Positions 17,368-25,282 are shown, counted from the stretch's first letter. The stretch is 64,000 bases of DNA from DATARH01 sp963773625 (GCA_963773625.1 CAVZCJ010000001.1:62001-126000), one strand, 5' to 3'. Made by a program: numbers and translations. Notes: generated by a model not told the origin, from the letters alone.

Positions 17368-17595
17368 TTAACCGACAGCAGTATCTTTCTTCCTCCGGCG
17401 CTCTCCAGCAGCCCGCATCCCAGCAATCATCTTCTCTCGCATCGAGGGGTCGGCCCACCGAGCGTTGGTAGCTTCACGCACCTTGGCAAGGGTAGCGGGA
17501 TCACGGAGTGCCGCAAGCGTTTTGGCACTAATAATGGGATCGGCCCATCGCGCCTTCGCCGCCTGCGAATATTTGCCCGTGCGGGTTCGGCTCAT
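17368..17595 (-). CDS. Small DNA-binding-like ARWADP-repeat protein, copy B
   Basis: 75 residues from ATG 17595 with a GGGGGA ribosome site; an in-frame ATG at 17679 would add 28 residues but lies in the conserved upstream region. It contains two ARWADP units (QAAKARWADPI and TNARWADPSMREKM) and a basic end. Repeated short helices of this kind occur in modular DNA-binding proteins linked to homing nucleases (NUMOD-like), which is my best guess. Copy A at 14791-15037 is the broken relative. Confidence 0.5.
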   Translation of the reverse strand: MSRTRTGKYSQAAKARWADPIISAKTLAALRDPATLAKVREATNARWADPSMREKMIAGMRAAGERRRKKDTAVG

Positions 17596-17610
17596 CCCCT
17601 TTGTCCCCCG

Positions 17611-17703
17611 AAGGAACGGGCCGGCGAACCGTCGGGGAGCGCCAGCCCAAGGTTGGTTTATGGGTACTGGGTGTACCACGCTTACTTTAGATCAAATGCG
17701 ATG
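17611..17703 (-). repeat. Conserved upstream region of ARWADP gene, copy B
   Basis: Match to 15052-15144: the same GCCCAAGG(T)(G/T)GGTTTATGGG run, the GGTAC-5-GTACC inverted repeat (17663-17677) and TTTAGATCAAATGCGA. The copies are about 2.56 kb apart in the same orientation. Confidence 0.6.
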
Positions 17704-17749
17704 GAATTGGCCCGTGCCTCGTACACGAATGTAATCGCCTTTGGGTAGT

Positions 17750-17825
17750 TGGTGGGAGCGCGTAAGGATCGAACCTCCTGCCTCCGCGGTGTTGCAGCGG
17801 CGCTCTACCGATGAGCTACACGCCC
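17750..17825 (-). tRNA. tRNA-like gene with aberrant arms (possible pseudo-tRNA)
   Basis: The minus strand folds as a 76-nt tRNA with encoded CCA. The acceptor GGGCGTG pairs with CGCTCCC with one C-T mismatch. TAGCTC...GGTAGAGC gives a perfect D arm, and GGTTCGATCC a canonical T loop. Problems: the T stem (GGAGG/CTTAC) has a G-A mismatch and one extra base before the acceptor. The anticodon stem has a T-C mismatch, and the loop GCAACAC lacks U33. The anticodon is therefore ambiguous. A base error or true degeneration would both explain it. Confidence 0.5.
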
Positions 17826-17837
17826 GCCTGGGTTAAC

Positions 17838-17867
17838 ACCTTGGCCGCCGGGGGAGACGGCCAAGGT
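17838..17867 (+). terminator. Strong hairpin beside the tRNA-like gene
   Basis: ACCTTGGCCG, a 10-nt loop, then CGGCCAAGGT: perfect 10-bp arms, followed by TTTC on the plus strand. It lies 12 bp upstream of the tRNA-like 5' end. It could be an intrinsic terminator or a structured spacer; the short T run makes termination uncertain. Confidence 0.5.
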
Positions 17868-18009
17868 TTCGCCAATACGCATGGAACAATGTACCTCGTC
17901 CTCAGTTATGCGTCAGAGGACGCAATCCAAAGAATATCGAGCTAAGCCGGCGGTACAACAAAAGCCGATCAAATTAACTACGAATTCTATTTAAGACCTG
18001 ACGGCCGCG

Positions 18010-18120
18010 ATGCTGGCGACGGCCCGCGTCAAGCCGTACACCAAGGTCCTCGACCTCCAGCGCCGGCTCAAGTGCCGCGAGTGCCGGTGGAAAGGGCGGG
18101 CGGCGGTGTCGGTTAGGTAG
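18010..18120 (+). pseudogene. Fragment of a small zinc-ribbon-like protein
   Basis: ATG 18010 to TAG 18118-18120 reads about 36 residues ending LKCRECRWKGRAAVSVR. The CxxC followed by KGRAAVS is the C-terminal half of small Cys-containing proteins often found on alphaproteobacterial elements. The frame is closed by a TAA shortly upstream, so the N-terminal part with the other cysteine pair is missing. Likely a remnant. Confidence 0.4.
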
Positions 18121-18413
18121 GGGTACCCGATAACGCGTTGATCTACCTTTCGGATAATCCAGATATCGATAAGGGTCCACCAAAGCTGTGGAAAAATCCG
18201 TGGATAAAGAATGTGACCGGAGAGTTACAGGCCGCAAGTCGGCCCCGTTGGATCGAATGATTAAAAATTAGGCAGATTTTCCTAAAGAGTTGATTATATG
18301 ATGATTTGTAGACGTCAAGGGATTATTGCTTCGGGATAATATCGAAGACCGTGATTCGATGAGCATGTATCTAAAATACCACGGAGCTTGTTAGTAGCTT
18401 TGCCGCGGCGGCG
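18121..18413. other. AT-richer non-coding stretch
   Basis: No gene seen. The stretch is visibly richer in A/T than its surroundings (18240-18390), as often found in recently acquired DNA, and lacks clear repeats. Confidence 0.4.
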
Positions 18414-18599
18414 CTAGAACCCTAGGGCCGTTCTGCCGGTGCGACGCTCCTGCGGGGTGATGACGCGCGGATCGACGGTCGTGAAAGCGCCGAGCAGTTT
18501 TGCCATGAAGGCGAGAAACGTTTCCGGCGTGTGATCAGCCGCGGGAGCCGCGTGCTCTTGGTTCTGCGGAGAATCACCCTGAGTGTTTCGATCAATCAT
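18414..18599 (-). CDS. Small hypothetical protein
   Basis: 61 residues from minus-strand ATG 18599 with GGAGG at good distance. The N-terminal half is polar and Gln/Pro-rich. The second half (ETFLAFMAKLLGAFTTVDP) is an amphipathic helix. No family recognised. The longer open frame upstream is compositionally random and not supported. Confidence 0.45.
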   Translation of the reverse strand: MIDRNTQGDSPQNQEHAAPAADHTPETFLAFMAKLLGAFTTVDPRVITPQERRTGRTALGF

Positions 18600-18705
18600 C
18601 TGACGCCTCCAGACCGTATAGGCGCAGAGGCTCGCTTCAAATGAATGAAATTTCGTTAAATGCGCTGCTATCGAGTAATCATGGTGCACAACAAACCCGG
18701 CGAGG

Positions 18706-18903
18706 TCACCCGCGCGGAGGGGTTTGCTTACGGAGGCACGATTGCGCCTTGAAAAGTGATTTTGCCTCGATCGGCGCGGGTGGAGGTTCCATCGGCGGCG
18801 GTGGGATCGGGCGTGGCGGCTCCTCAACCGGGGGACGCCGAGACGGTTCGGGACGGTCCGGTGGATTACCGGGCGGCTTCGGCTTTCCGGGTTGACCTCC
18901 CAT
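18706..18903 (-). CDS. Possible Pro-rich small protein
   Basis: From minus-strand ATG 18903 the frame encodes about 65 residues, mostly Pro, Glu and Arg (PPDRPEPSRRPPVEEPPRPIPP). It is low-complexity and would be disordered. A weak purine stretch precedes it. Such frames can arise by chance in GC-rich DNA, so support is limited. Confidence 0.3.
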   Translation of the reverse strand: MGGQPGKPKPPGNPPDRPEPSRRPPVEEPPRPIPPPPMEPPPAPIEAKSLFKAQSCLRKQTPPRG

Positions 18904-19038
18904 TGGCGGTTCCCTTCGTCGCCTCCCCCCAACATCATGACAAACCACTTGGCATCAGCGTCGGTGAAATCAAGTATCGAGCACGGCCGCACGATCGCCG
19001 GTGAAAGGGAGGGCGGTGAGCGTACGATGGGACGTCGA

Positions 19039-19197
19039 TTAGCCGTAGCCGATTATGCTCCGCAGACTTATCGGCAGGTGAATGATCCAATCGTCCACGA
19101 GGATCGCCATAACGACAATCAACAACATCAGCAGCAATAAAGTTTCAAGGATCGAACCTAGTCCCTCGTCACGCGTGGTTGCTCCAAGATATGCCAT
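19039..19197 (-). CDS. Possible 52-residue membrane protein
   Basis: Minus-strand ATG 19197 (GGAG about 9 bases ahead) gives a peptide with one strong hydrophobic helix (ILETLLLLMLLIVVMAILV) between polar ends. Single-pass membrane topology is likely if translated. No homology is recognised. Confidence 0.35.
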   Translation of the reverse strand: MAYLGATTRDEGLGSILETLLLLMLLIVVMAILVDDWIIHLPISLRSIIGYG

Positions 19198-19598
19198 GGG
19201 CTGGCTCCGCGTTGGCGCCCTTATTGTAGCAGGCAGCCATGGCGACCTTTCGATTTTGCCAGGGTTTCCGCCAAAAAATGTGGATCGGTGAGCATACGAC
19301 AGCGGCAACTCGCCCTGCTGTCCCGCGGAGGCTTGGGTCGTCCTTCGCCAATTCGCGCACCACCGGACCTTCGCTCCCACAACGAAGCACGGCCCGCCTG
19401 CGCACGTCTGGCGGTGGATAGCGAGCTGTAACAAAAATCACTATATATACCCTCGATGCGCATTCGACGCGGGGGGAGGGGCTGGTATTCGTTAGCCCAG
19501 TCGTTAGCCCATTTGGCAAAAGTTCCGTAAGTCTTTGATCTAAAAGGCCCGCCCTAAAACGTGATACTATCTGACAGTCGAACCCGGATTACTGGTTG
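19198..19598. other. Right end of the element and corC leader
   Basis: No gene is convincing. It carries the right-hand GTTAGCCC pair (19491-19511) and TTTGATCTAAAA (19534-19545), the same 12-mer found in inverse orientation in the two conserved upstream regions at 15.1 and 17.7 kb. The junction with core DNA should lie between here and the corC start. Confidence 0.45.
19491..19511 (+). repeat. GTTAGCCCA double repeat, right end of element
   Basis: GTTAGCCCA at 19491-19499 and 19503-19511, in the same orientation as the pair at 3488-3506 by the integrase. Likely recombination-protein binding sites or an att part; no longer perfect core repeat was found by eye. Confidence 0.5.
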
Positions 19599-20495
19599 AT
19601 GACCGACACCGAGCCGCCCAGTAGCGACGGCCAGCAAGAACACCATGGGTCGATAGCGCGCCTGCGCGGCCTTTTCCGCCTGCTCTGGCGTTCGCGCGAC
19701 CCGCGAGAGGCGATCGACGCGATGATCGCCGCGCCCAGCGACGAGGACGACGAGAGCCCGATCACACCGCAGGAGCGCGTGCTGATCGGCAACGTCCTCA
19801 AGGTCCACGATCGTAGCGCCGCCGACGTAATGGTGCCGCGCGTCGACATCATCGCCTTCGACATCGAGCGCCCGTTCGAAGAACTGGTGAAGCTGCTGAT
19901 CGAGCAGGGGCACTCGCGCGTCCCGGTTTATCGCGAGACGCTCGACGACGTGCTCGGCTTCGTGCACGTCAAGGACGTGCTCGCCCCGGTTGCCGACCGA
20001 CGCAGGGTCAAGCTCGCGCCGATGCTACGCAAAGTGCTGGTCGTCGCGCCGTCGTTGCCGGTCTTCGACCTGCTGGTGCAGATGCGCCTGACGCGAACCC
20101 ACATCGCCATGGTCGTCGACGAGTTCGGCGGCATCGACGGGTTGGTGACGATCGAGGATCTGATCGAGGAGATCGTCGGCGATATCGACGACGAGCACGA
20201 TGTCGACGAGACGCCGATCCTGATCGAGCGGCCCGACGGCAGCGTCATCGCCGATGCCCGCATCCCGATCGAGACGCTCGAGGAGCGGCGGGGTGCCACG
20301 CTGCGCCACAACGGCGAACACGAGGAGGTCGACACGCTGGGTGGGCTCGTGTTCACGCTTGCCGGGCGAGTGCCGCGGCGTGGCGAAGTGATCCCTCATC
20401 CGGGCGGGATCGAGTTCGAAGTTCTCGATGCCGACCCGCGCCGGATCAAGCGGTTGCGGGTGCGTGGGCTGCCGGCCGTGAGCGTGGGCAAATGA
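19599..20495 (+). CDS. corC: CorC/HlyC-type CBS-domain transporter-associated protein
   Basis: 298 residues from ATG 19599. Two CBS domains (about residues 65-185) bind an adenine nucleotide. The C-terminal CorC_HlyC domain (about 200-290, with DTLGGLVFTLAGRVPRRGE) is complete. There is no membrane domain, so it is the soluble CorC type linked to Mg/Co efflux, historically called hemolysin C-like. It overlaps lnt by 4 bp. It normally follows ybeY directly, and its promoter region is here replaced by the element's end. Confidence 0.93.
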   Translation: MTDTEPPSSDGQQEHHGSIARLRGLFRLLWRSRDPREAIDAMIAAPSDEDDESPITPQERVLIGNVLKVHDRSAADVMVPRVDIIAFDIERPFEELVKLLIEQGHSRVPVYRETLDDVLGFVHVKDVLAPVADRRRVKLAPMLRKVLVVAPSLPVFDLLVQMRLTRTHIAMVVDEFGGIDGLVTIEDLIEEIVGDIDDEHDVDETPILIERPDGSVIADARIPIETLEERRGATLRHNGEHEEVDTLGGLVFTLAGRVPRRGEVIPHPGGIEFEVLDADPRRIKRLRVRGLPAVSVGK

Positions 20496-22132
20496 ACGAC
20501 TTGCCGGAGGCGTCGATCATGCGCGTCCCGCCCGGCGCGCGGCTGACGACACCGCTGTGTCGCGTCGCCCAGGAGATGGCGGCTCTCACCGGCTGGCGAC
20601 GTTATCTCACCGCGCTGGCGCTGGGCGCTCTACTCGCGGCGGGCTTGCCCCCGGTCGACATGACCCCGGTGATCTTCGTCGGTTTTCCGCTCTATCTCTG
20701 GCTTGACGATGGCAGCACGACGCCGTGGGCCGCGGCTCGGCTCGGCTATGTCTTCGGCATGGGCTACTTCACCGCCGGACTGTACTGGATCGCCGTGGCG
20801 CTGTTCGTCGATATTGGGCGTTACTGGTGGGCGCTGCCGTTCGGGCTGTTCGGCATGCCGATCATCCTTTCGGCGTTCGTCGCGCTCGGAACCTACGCGG
20901 CTGGGCTGGCGCGGTTCCGCCTGGGCATGACGGGTCTCTCGCGTGTTTGCGCCTTCGCGGTGACCTGGGCGATTGGCGAATGGTTGCGCGGACACGCCTT
21001 TACCGGTTTTCCGTGGAATCTTGTCGGCTATGTCTGGGCGGGCGGGTTTCCCGGCGCGCTGGCGATGCTGCAGACCACCGCCTGGATCGGCATTTACGGG
21101 CTGAGCTTTGTGACGGTTCTCGCCGCCTGCCTGCCGGCGCTGCTCGGAACGCCGTTCCTGAGCCCGCTGAACCAGCTGCGCCGCGCGCTGCCTGCTCTCG
21201 GCGCCGCCGCGCTGATCCTCGTTCCGGCGGGTGCCGGCGCGCTTCGGCTGAGCCTCATGCCGTCGGCCACGACCGACATCTGGCTGCGCCTCGTGCAGCC
21301 GTCGATCGCCGAGAACAGTAAGTGGAACGCCGCCGAGGCTGAAGCCAATTTCCATCGCCTGATCGAGCTCAGCAACGCTCCCGCCGGGCACAAGCTCGCC
21401 GCGGTGATCTGGCCGGAGGCGGCCGCGACCTATCTGCTGGAGCGCGACTCGCAGCATCGTGCCGCCATCGGCGCGGTCGCCCCGCCGGGCGGCTACGTTC
21501 TGACCGGAGCGCTACGCGGGCCGCCACCGCCGCTGCCCGTGACGGAAGTCTGGAACAGCATCGATGCGATCGACGGCTCGGGCCAGATGATCGCCCAATA
21601 CGACAAGGCGCATCTGGTGCCCTTCGGCGAGTACATGCCGCTCAGCAAATGGCTGCCGATCAAGAAATTCACCCCGGGCGCGATCGATTTGAGCGCCGGG
21701 CCCGGCCCGCGGACGATCAAGGTCGGCAGCTTGCCGACGTTTTCGCCGCTGATCTGCTACGAGGCCATCTTTCCCGCCGCCGTTGTCGACCCGAACGATC
21801 GCCCGGCTTGGCTTCTCAATGTTTCCAATGACGCCTGGTACGGCCGCAGCGCCGGCCCCTACCAGCATTTCGCGATGGCGCGCACGCGCGCCGTCGAGGA
21901 AGGGCTGCCGCTGATCCGGGTCGCCAATAACGGCATCACCGGCGTCGTCGACGCGCAAGGCCGGGTCCTGGCGCATACCAGTCTCGACGCGATCGGTTAC
22001 GCGGATGTCGCCTTGCCCAGCGCCGGCGCCGTCACACTTTATGGCCGCTTCGGCGACTGGCTGTTTCTTGCATTGCTTCTCGCCGGCAGCACGCTCGCGC
22101 ACGGACCGGCCTTGCTGCGCCGGCTCCGCTAG
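20492..22132 (+). CDS. lnt: Apolipoprotein N-acyltransferase
   Basis: 546 residues. An N-terminal part with several membrane helices (about 35-250) is followed by a periplasmic nitrilase-fold domain. The catalytic triad is visible: Glu in WPEAA (about 308), Lys in YDKAHLVPFGEY (about 371) and Cys in LICYE (about 422). Lnt adds the third acyl chain to lipoproteins at the inner membrane. ATG 20492 overlaps the corC stop. Length is usual. Confidence 0.96.
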   Translation: MNDLPEASIMRVPPGARLTTPLCRVAQEMAALTGWRRYLTALALGALLAAGLPPVDMTPVIFVGFPLYLWLDDGSTTPWAAARLGYVFGMGYFTAGLYWIAVALFVDIGRYWWALPFGLFGMPIILSAFVALGTYAAGLARFRLGMTGLSRVCAFAVTWAIGEWLRGHAFTGFPWNLVGYVWAGGFPGALAMLQTTAWIGIYGLSFVTVLAACLPALLGTPFLSPLNQLRRALPALGAAALILVPAGAGALRLSLMPSATTDIWLRLVQPSIAENSKWNAAEAEANFHRLIELSNAPAGHKLAAVIWPEAAATYLLERDSQHRAAIGAVAPPGGYVLTGALRGPPPPLPVTEVWNSIDAIDGSGQMIAQYDKAHLVPFGEYMPLSKWLPIKKFTPGAIDLSAGPGPRTIKVGSLPTFSPLICYEAIFPAAVVDPNDRPAWLLNVSNDAWYGRSAGPYQHFAMARTRAVEEGLPLIRVANNGITGVVDAQGRVLAHTSLDAIGYADVALPSAGAVTLYGRFGDWLFLALLLAGSTLAHGPALLRRLR

Positions 22133-22166
22133 GCGGCATACTCCCGTAGGTATCCGATGTTGACCG

Positions 22167-22180
22167 CATACAATTGTATG
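22167..22180 (+). promoter_or_regulatory. CATACAATTGTATG palindrome, probable XRE autoregulatory operator
   Basis: Perfect 14-bp palindrome immediately after a TTGACC -35-like box (22160-22165), with TTTATC about 17 bp further as a possible -10. It would sit in the promoter spacer, 41 bp before the XRE start, which suits autorepression. A near-identical site lies in the element at 15162-15175. Confidence 0.6.
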
Positions 22181-22220
22181 ATTTATCAAGCGCGCCTCTC
22201 CTTGGAGGCGAACGCACCGT

Positions 22221-22673
22221 ATGGCTACCCGGATGCCGCGACGACCCGGACGTCGCAAATCGGACCGACCCGACCCGACCGATGTCCATGTCGGTTCCCG
22301 CGTGCGGCTGCGGCGCAACATGATGGGACTCAGTCAGGAAAAGCTGGGCGAGGCGCTAAGCCTCACCTTCCAGCAAGTGCAGAAATACGAGCGAGGCGCC
22401 AATCGCATCGGCGCCAGCCGGCTTTGGGAGTTGAGCGGTATCCTCGACGTCCCCGTGCAGTTCTTCTTCGACACGGCCGACCCGGTGCGCGCGGCGCCTC
22501 TTGGCGGGTTCGCTGAAGGGACCCAGGAAACTTTCGATGCCGATCCGCTGCATAGGCGCGACACCCGCGACCTCATCGGCGCCTATTATCAGATCGATAA
22601 CGCGACGGTGCGCCGACGCCTGTTCGATCTGGCGAAGGCGCTCGCCGCCGATAGCAACGACACGTCGGCCTAA
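22221..22673 (+). CDS. XRE-family transcriptional regulator
   Basis: 150 residues. A Cro/C1-type HTH lies at about residues 25-80 (RLRRNMMGLSQEKLGEAL, then FQQVQKYERGANRIG). The C-terminal part (about 110-145) resembles the helical tail of alphaproteobacterial regulators found between lnt and metK. The ribosome site GGAGG (22203-22207) lies in a small hairpin (CGCCTC/GAGGCG, 22193-22208), which may limit translation. The target is unknown; the nearby palindrome suggests autoregulation, and metK downstream is a possible target. Confidence 0.88.
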   Translation: MATRMPRRPGRRKSDRPDPTDVHVGSRVRLRRNMMGLSQEKLGEALSLTFQQVQKYERGANRIGASRLWELSGILDVPVQFFFDTADPVRAAPLGGFAEGTQETFDADPLHRRDTRDLIGAYYQIDNATVRRRLFDLAKALAADSNDTSA

Positions 22674-22802
22674 TCTCGGCATCATCCAGACGACGTGGTA
22701 ACCGGTCCGAAATAAGATCGGGCTTGACGGCTGCAATTCGACATTCGACAACGACCACCCGGCGCCGGGCCGCCGCCCCGGCCGATCAAAGGGGAATGTC
22801 TC

Positions 22803-23963
22803 TTGCTCAAGAGCGATTTTGTATTCACCAGCGAGTCGGTGTCCGAGGGGCATCCCGACAAGATTTGCGATCGCGTCTCTGACGCCATCGTCGACACCTA
22901 TTTGACGGCCGACCCGCAGGCGCGCTGCGGCGTCGAAACCCTGGTGACGACCAACAAAGTCGTGATCGCCGGCGAGACGCGCGGGCCCTCGTCGATCACC
23001 GCGGAAAAGCTCATCGCCGTCGCCCGCAACGCGATCCGCGAGATCGGCTACGAGCAGGACAATTTCCATTGGAAGAAGTGCTCGGTCGATTGCTACGTCC
23101 ACAACCAGTCGACCGATATTGCACAGGGCGTCGACGCCTCGGGCAACAAGGACGAGGGCGCCGGCGACCAAGGCATGATGTTCGGCTTCGCCTGCAACGA
23201 AACGCCGGCGTTGATGCCCGCGCCGATCTATTACGCGCACAAGATCCTGCGCGAGCTGTCGGAAGCGCGCCACGCTGGGAAGACGCCGGAGCTGGGGCCG
23301 GACTCGAAGAGCCAGGTGACCCTGCAATACGCCAATCACAAACCGGTCTGCGCGACCAAGCTGGTCGTATCGATCCAGCATTCCGAAAAGCTTGACCAGT
23401 CGGATGTGCGCGAGATCGTCCGCCCGTTCGTGCGCGGCAATCTGCCCGACGGCTGGATGTGCGATGAGGACAATTTCCTGGTCAATCCGACCGGCCGTTT
23501 TGTCATCGGCGGCCCCGACGGCGACGCTGGCCTTACCGGCCGTAAGATCATCGTCGACACTTATGGCGGTTACGCCCCGCATGGCGGCGGCGCCTTTTCC
23601 GGAAAGGATCCGACCAAAGTGGATCGCTCGGGCGCCTATGCGGCCCGCTACCTCGCCAAGAATGTCGTCGCCGCCGGTCTTGCCGACCACTGCACGATCC
23701 AGGTCGCCTATGCGATCGGCGTGGCCAAGCCTTTGTCGTTCTATGTCAGCACTGGCGGCTCGGTGGACGAAGAAAAGCTGGCGCGCGTGCTCAACGAGTT
23801 GATGGATCTGTCGCCGCGCGGCATCCGTACTCATCTCAGCCTCAACAAGCCGATCTATACGCCGACCTCGTCCTACGGGCATTTCGGCCGTGACCCCGAG
23901 CCGAGCGGCGCGTTCTCGTGGGAAAAGACGGACCTCGCCGACGAGTTGCGGCGCGCCTTTTGA
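22803..23963 (+). CDS. metK: S-adenosylmethionine synthetase
   Basis: 386 residues, starting with TTG 22803 preceded by AAGGGGA; no in-frame ATG lies near the conserved start FTSESVSEGHPDK. It has the expected ATP-binding GAGDQGMMFG hexapeptide region (about 118-127) and GGGAFSGKDPTKVDRS (about 260-275). MetK makes SAM from methionine and ATP, feeding radical-SAM MiaB, TrmB and UbiE encoded nearby. The 129-bp leader shows no SAM riboswitch that I can recognise. Confidence 0.97.
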   Translation: MLKSDFVFTSESVSEGHPDKICDRVSDAIVDTYLTADPQARCGVETLVTTNKVVIAGETRGPSSITAEKLIAVARNAIREIGYEQDNFHWKKCSVDCYVHNQSTDIAQGVDASGNKDEGAGDQGMMFGFACNETPALMPAPIYYAHKILRELSEARHAGKTPELGPDSKSQVTLQYANHKPVCATKLVVSIQHSEKLDQSDVREIVRPFVRGNLPDGWMCDEDNFLVNPTGRFVIGGPDGDAGLTGRKIIVDTYGGYAPHGGGAFSGKDPTKVDRSGAYAARYLAKNVVAAGLADHCTIQVAYAIGVAKPLSFYVSTGGSVDEEKLARVLNELMDLSPRGIRTHLSLNKPIYTPTSSYGHFGRDPEPSGAFSWEKTDLADELRRAF

Positions 23964-23967
23964 GCGA

Positions 23968-24675
23968 GTGAACGAGGCAACACGTACCCGGGAACAATTC
24001 TACGGACGGCGACGCGGCAGGCCGCTGCGCGCCGGCCAGCGCGAGCGTCAAGCGGCGCTGCTCCCCCAATTGTCGTTCGAGTTGCCGGCGGGCGGACAGC
24101 AACTCGTCCCCCCGTACCTGTTCGCCCCGCCAGCGCGGGAAGTATGGCTTGAGATCGGCTTCGGCGGCGGCGAGCATCTCGCTGCCCAGGCCGAGCGCCA
24201 TCCCGAGATCGGCTTTATCGGCTGCGAGGTGTTCGCGAACGGCATCGTCAAGCTGTTGGGCGAAATCGATCGCCGCGGCCTCGATAACATCCGCATCTAT
24301 CCCGACGACGCCCGCCCGCTGCTGACAGCGCTGCCGCCGCGCTCGATCGGCCGCGTCTTTATCCTCTTTCCCGATCCGTGGCCCAAGGCACGGCACCACA
24401 AGCGCCGGCTGATCTCGCCCGCGACGCTCGATCGCCTCGCGGAGATCATGACCGACGGAGCCGAGCTGCGCCTCGCCACCGACGACCCGTCTTATCTCGC
24501 CTGGATGCTCGAACACACGACCGCGCACCCGGCATTTTCGTGGTCCGCGCGCCGTGCCGCCGACTGGCGCGAGCGTTCCCCCGATTGGCCCGCGACTCGC
24601 TATGAGCAGAAGGCCCGGAAGGCCGGCCGCGCCCCGGCCTTTTTGCGTTTCGCGCGGCGTGCCCGCCCTTGCTAA
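23968..24675 (+). CDS. trmB: tRNA (guanine-N7-)-methyltransferase
   Basis: 235 residues from GTG 23968, 4 bp after the metK stop (earlier frame runs inside metK). The SAM-binding EIGFGGGEHL (about residue 61) and the FPDPWPKARHHKRR box (about 135-148) identify TrmB, which makes m7G46 in tRNA. An extended basic N-terminus precedes the fold. Co-transcription with metK is likely. Confidence 0.95.
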   Translation: MNEATRTREQFYGRRRGRPLRAGQRERQAALLPQLSFELPAGGQQLVPPYLFAPPAREVWLEIGFGGGEHLAAQAERHPEIGFIGCEVFANGIVKLLGEIDRRGLDNIRIYPDDARPLLTALPPRSIGRVFILFPDPWPKARHHKRRLISPATLDRLAEIMTDGAELRLATDDPSYLAWMLEHTTAHPAFSWSARRAADWRERSPDWPATRYEQKARKAGRAPAFLRFARRARPC

Positions 24676-24736
24676 TAACCGGGATTTGCCTATATATGGC
24701 GCAACAATAATGTCCCATGGATCGAGTTTTTGCTGA

Positions 24737-24758
24737 GTGGGCCGGCGGCCCACTTTTT
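24737..24758 (+). terminator. Hairpin with T-run ahead of rimP
   Basis: GTGGGCC-GGC-GGCCCAC followed by TTTTT: a 7-bp GC-rich stem plus U run, a classical intrinsic terminator. It lies 62 bp after trmB and 33 bp before the rimP start. It can end metK-trmB transcripts or act as a leader attenuator of the rimP-nusA operon. Confidence 0.8.
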
Positions 24759-24790
24759 ATTTGCGCATTCGCCAGGAGCAGACAGGAAAA

Positions 24791-25282
24791 GTGCCCGGTA
24801 CCGCAGACGAGATTATCCCGCTGATCGAGCCGTCGCTCGACGCGATGGGCTATCGTCTGGTGCGGGTCGCCTTTCTCGGCGCCCGGCGCGCAACCTTGCA
24901 AATCATGGCCGAACGCCGCGACGACGCACCAATGACGGTCGAGGATTGCACCGAGATCAGCCGCTCGGTCTCGGCGATACTCGATGTCGCCGATCCGATC
25001 GCCGACGCCTACACACTCGAGGTCAGCTCGCCCGGCATCGACCGGCCGCTGACCCGGCCCGAGGATTACGACCGCTTCGCCGGCTTCGAGGCCAAGATCG
25101 AATTGGCCCAGCCGATCGAGGGGCGCAAGCGCTTCCGCGGGCGGCTGCTGGGCCGTGCCGGCGACCAGGTACGTCTCGTCGCCGAGACGAGCGAGGTCAC
25201 CCTGCCCTTTACCGCGATTACCAAGGCCAAACTGGTCATCACCCCCGATCTTCTTGCCGCCCACGCCACACCGCTTCACTGA
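24791..25282 (+). CDS. rimP: Ribosome maturation factor RimP
   Basis: 163 residues from GTG 24791; an earlier in-frame GTG (24737) lies inside the terminator-like hairpin and is unlikely. The family pattern is clear: an N-terminal domain with GYRLVRVAF and a central EVSSPGIDRPL signature (about 75-86), then an SH3-like C-terminus. RimP assists 30S assembly. First gene of the rimP-nusA-ylxR-infB operon. Confidence 0.95.
   Translation: MPGTADEIIPLIEPSLDAMGYRLVRVAFLGARRATLQIMAERRDDAPMTVEDCTEISRSVSAILDVADPIADAYTLEVSSPGIDRPLTRPEDYDRFAGFEAKIELAQPIEGRKRFRGRLLGRAGDQVRLVAETSEVTLPFTAITKAKLVITPDLLAAHATPLH

Larger units (their letters stand above)
3351..19598 (+). mobile_element. Integrated element, satellite- or prophage-like, between ybeY and corC
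   Basis: About 16 kb separates ybeY from corC, two genes normally adjacent in the phoH-ybeY-corC-lnt cluster. It opens with a P4-type integrase and holds an AlpA-like gene, a primase, a helicase, a terminase-like ATPase and small phage-type proteins, then small exported proteins. No capsid, portal, tail or lysis gene is recognisable. GTTAGCCC double repeats lie at both ends (3488-3506 and 19491-19511). The exact att cores were not found, so the edges are set by the flanking core genes. Satellite, prophage remnant and integrative plasmid all remain possible. Confidence 0.8.

Noticed and set aside
22674..22802. Possible SAM riboswitch upstream of metK
   Set aside because: No SAM-II, SAM/SAH or other known conserved core could be recognised.
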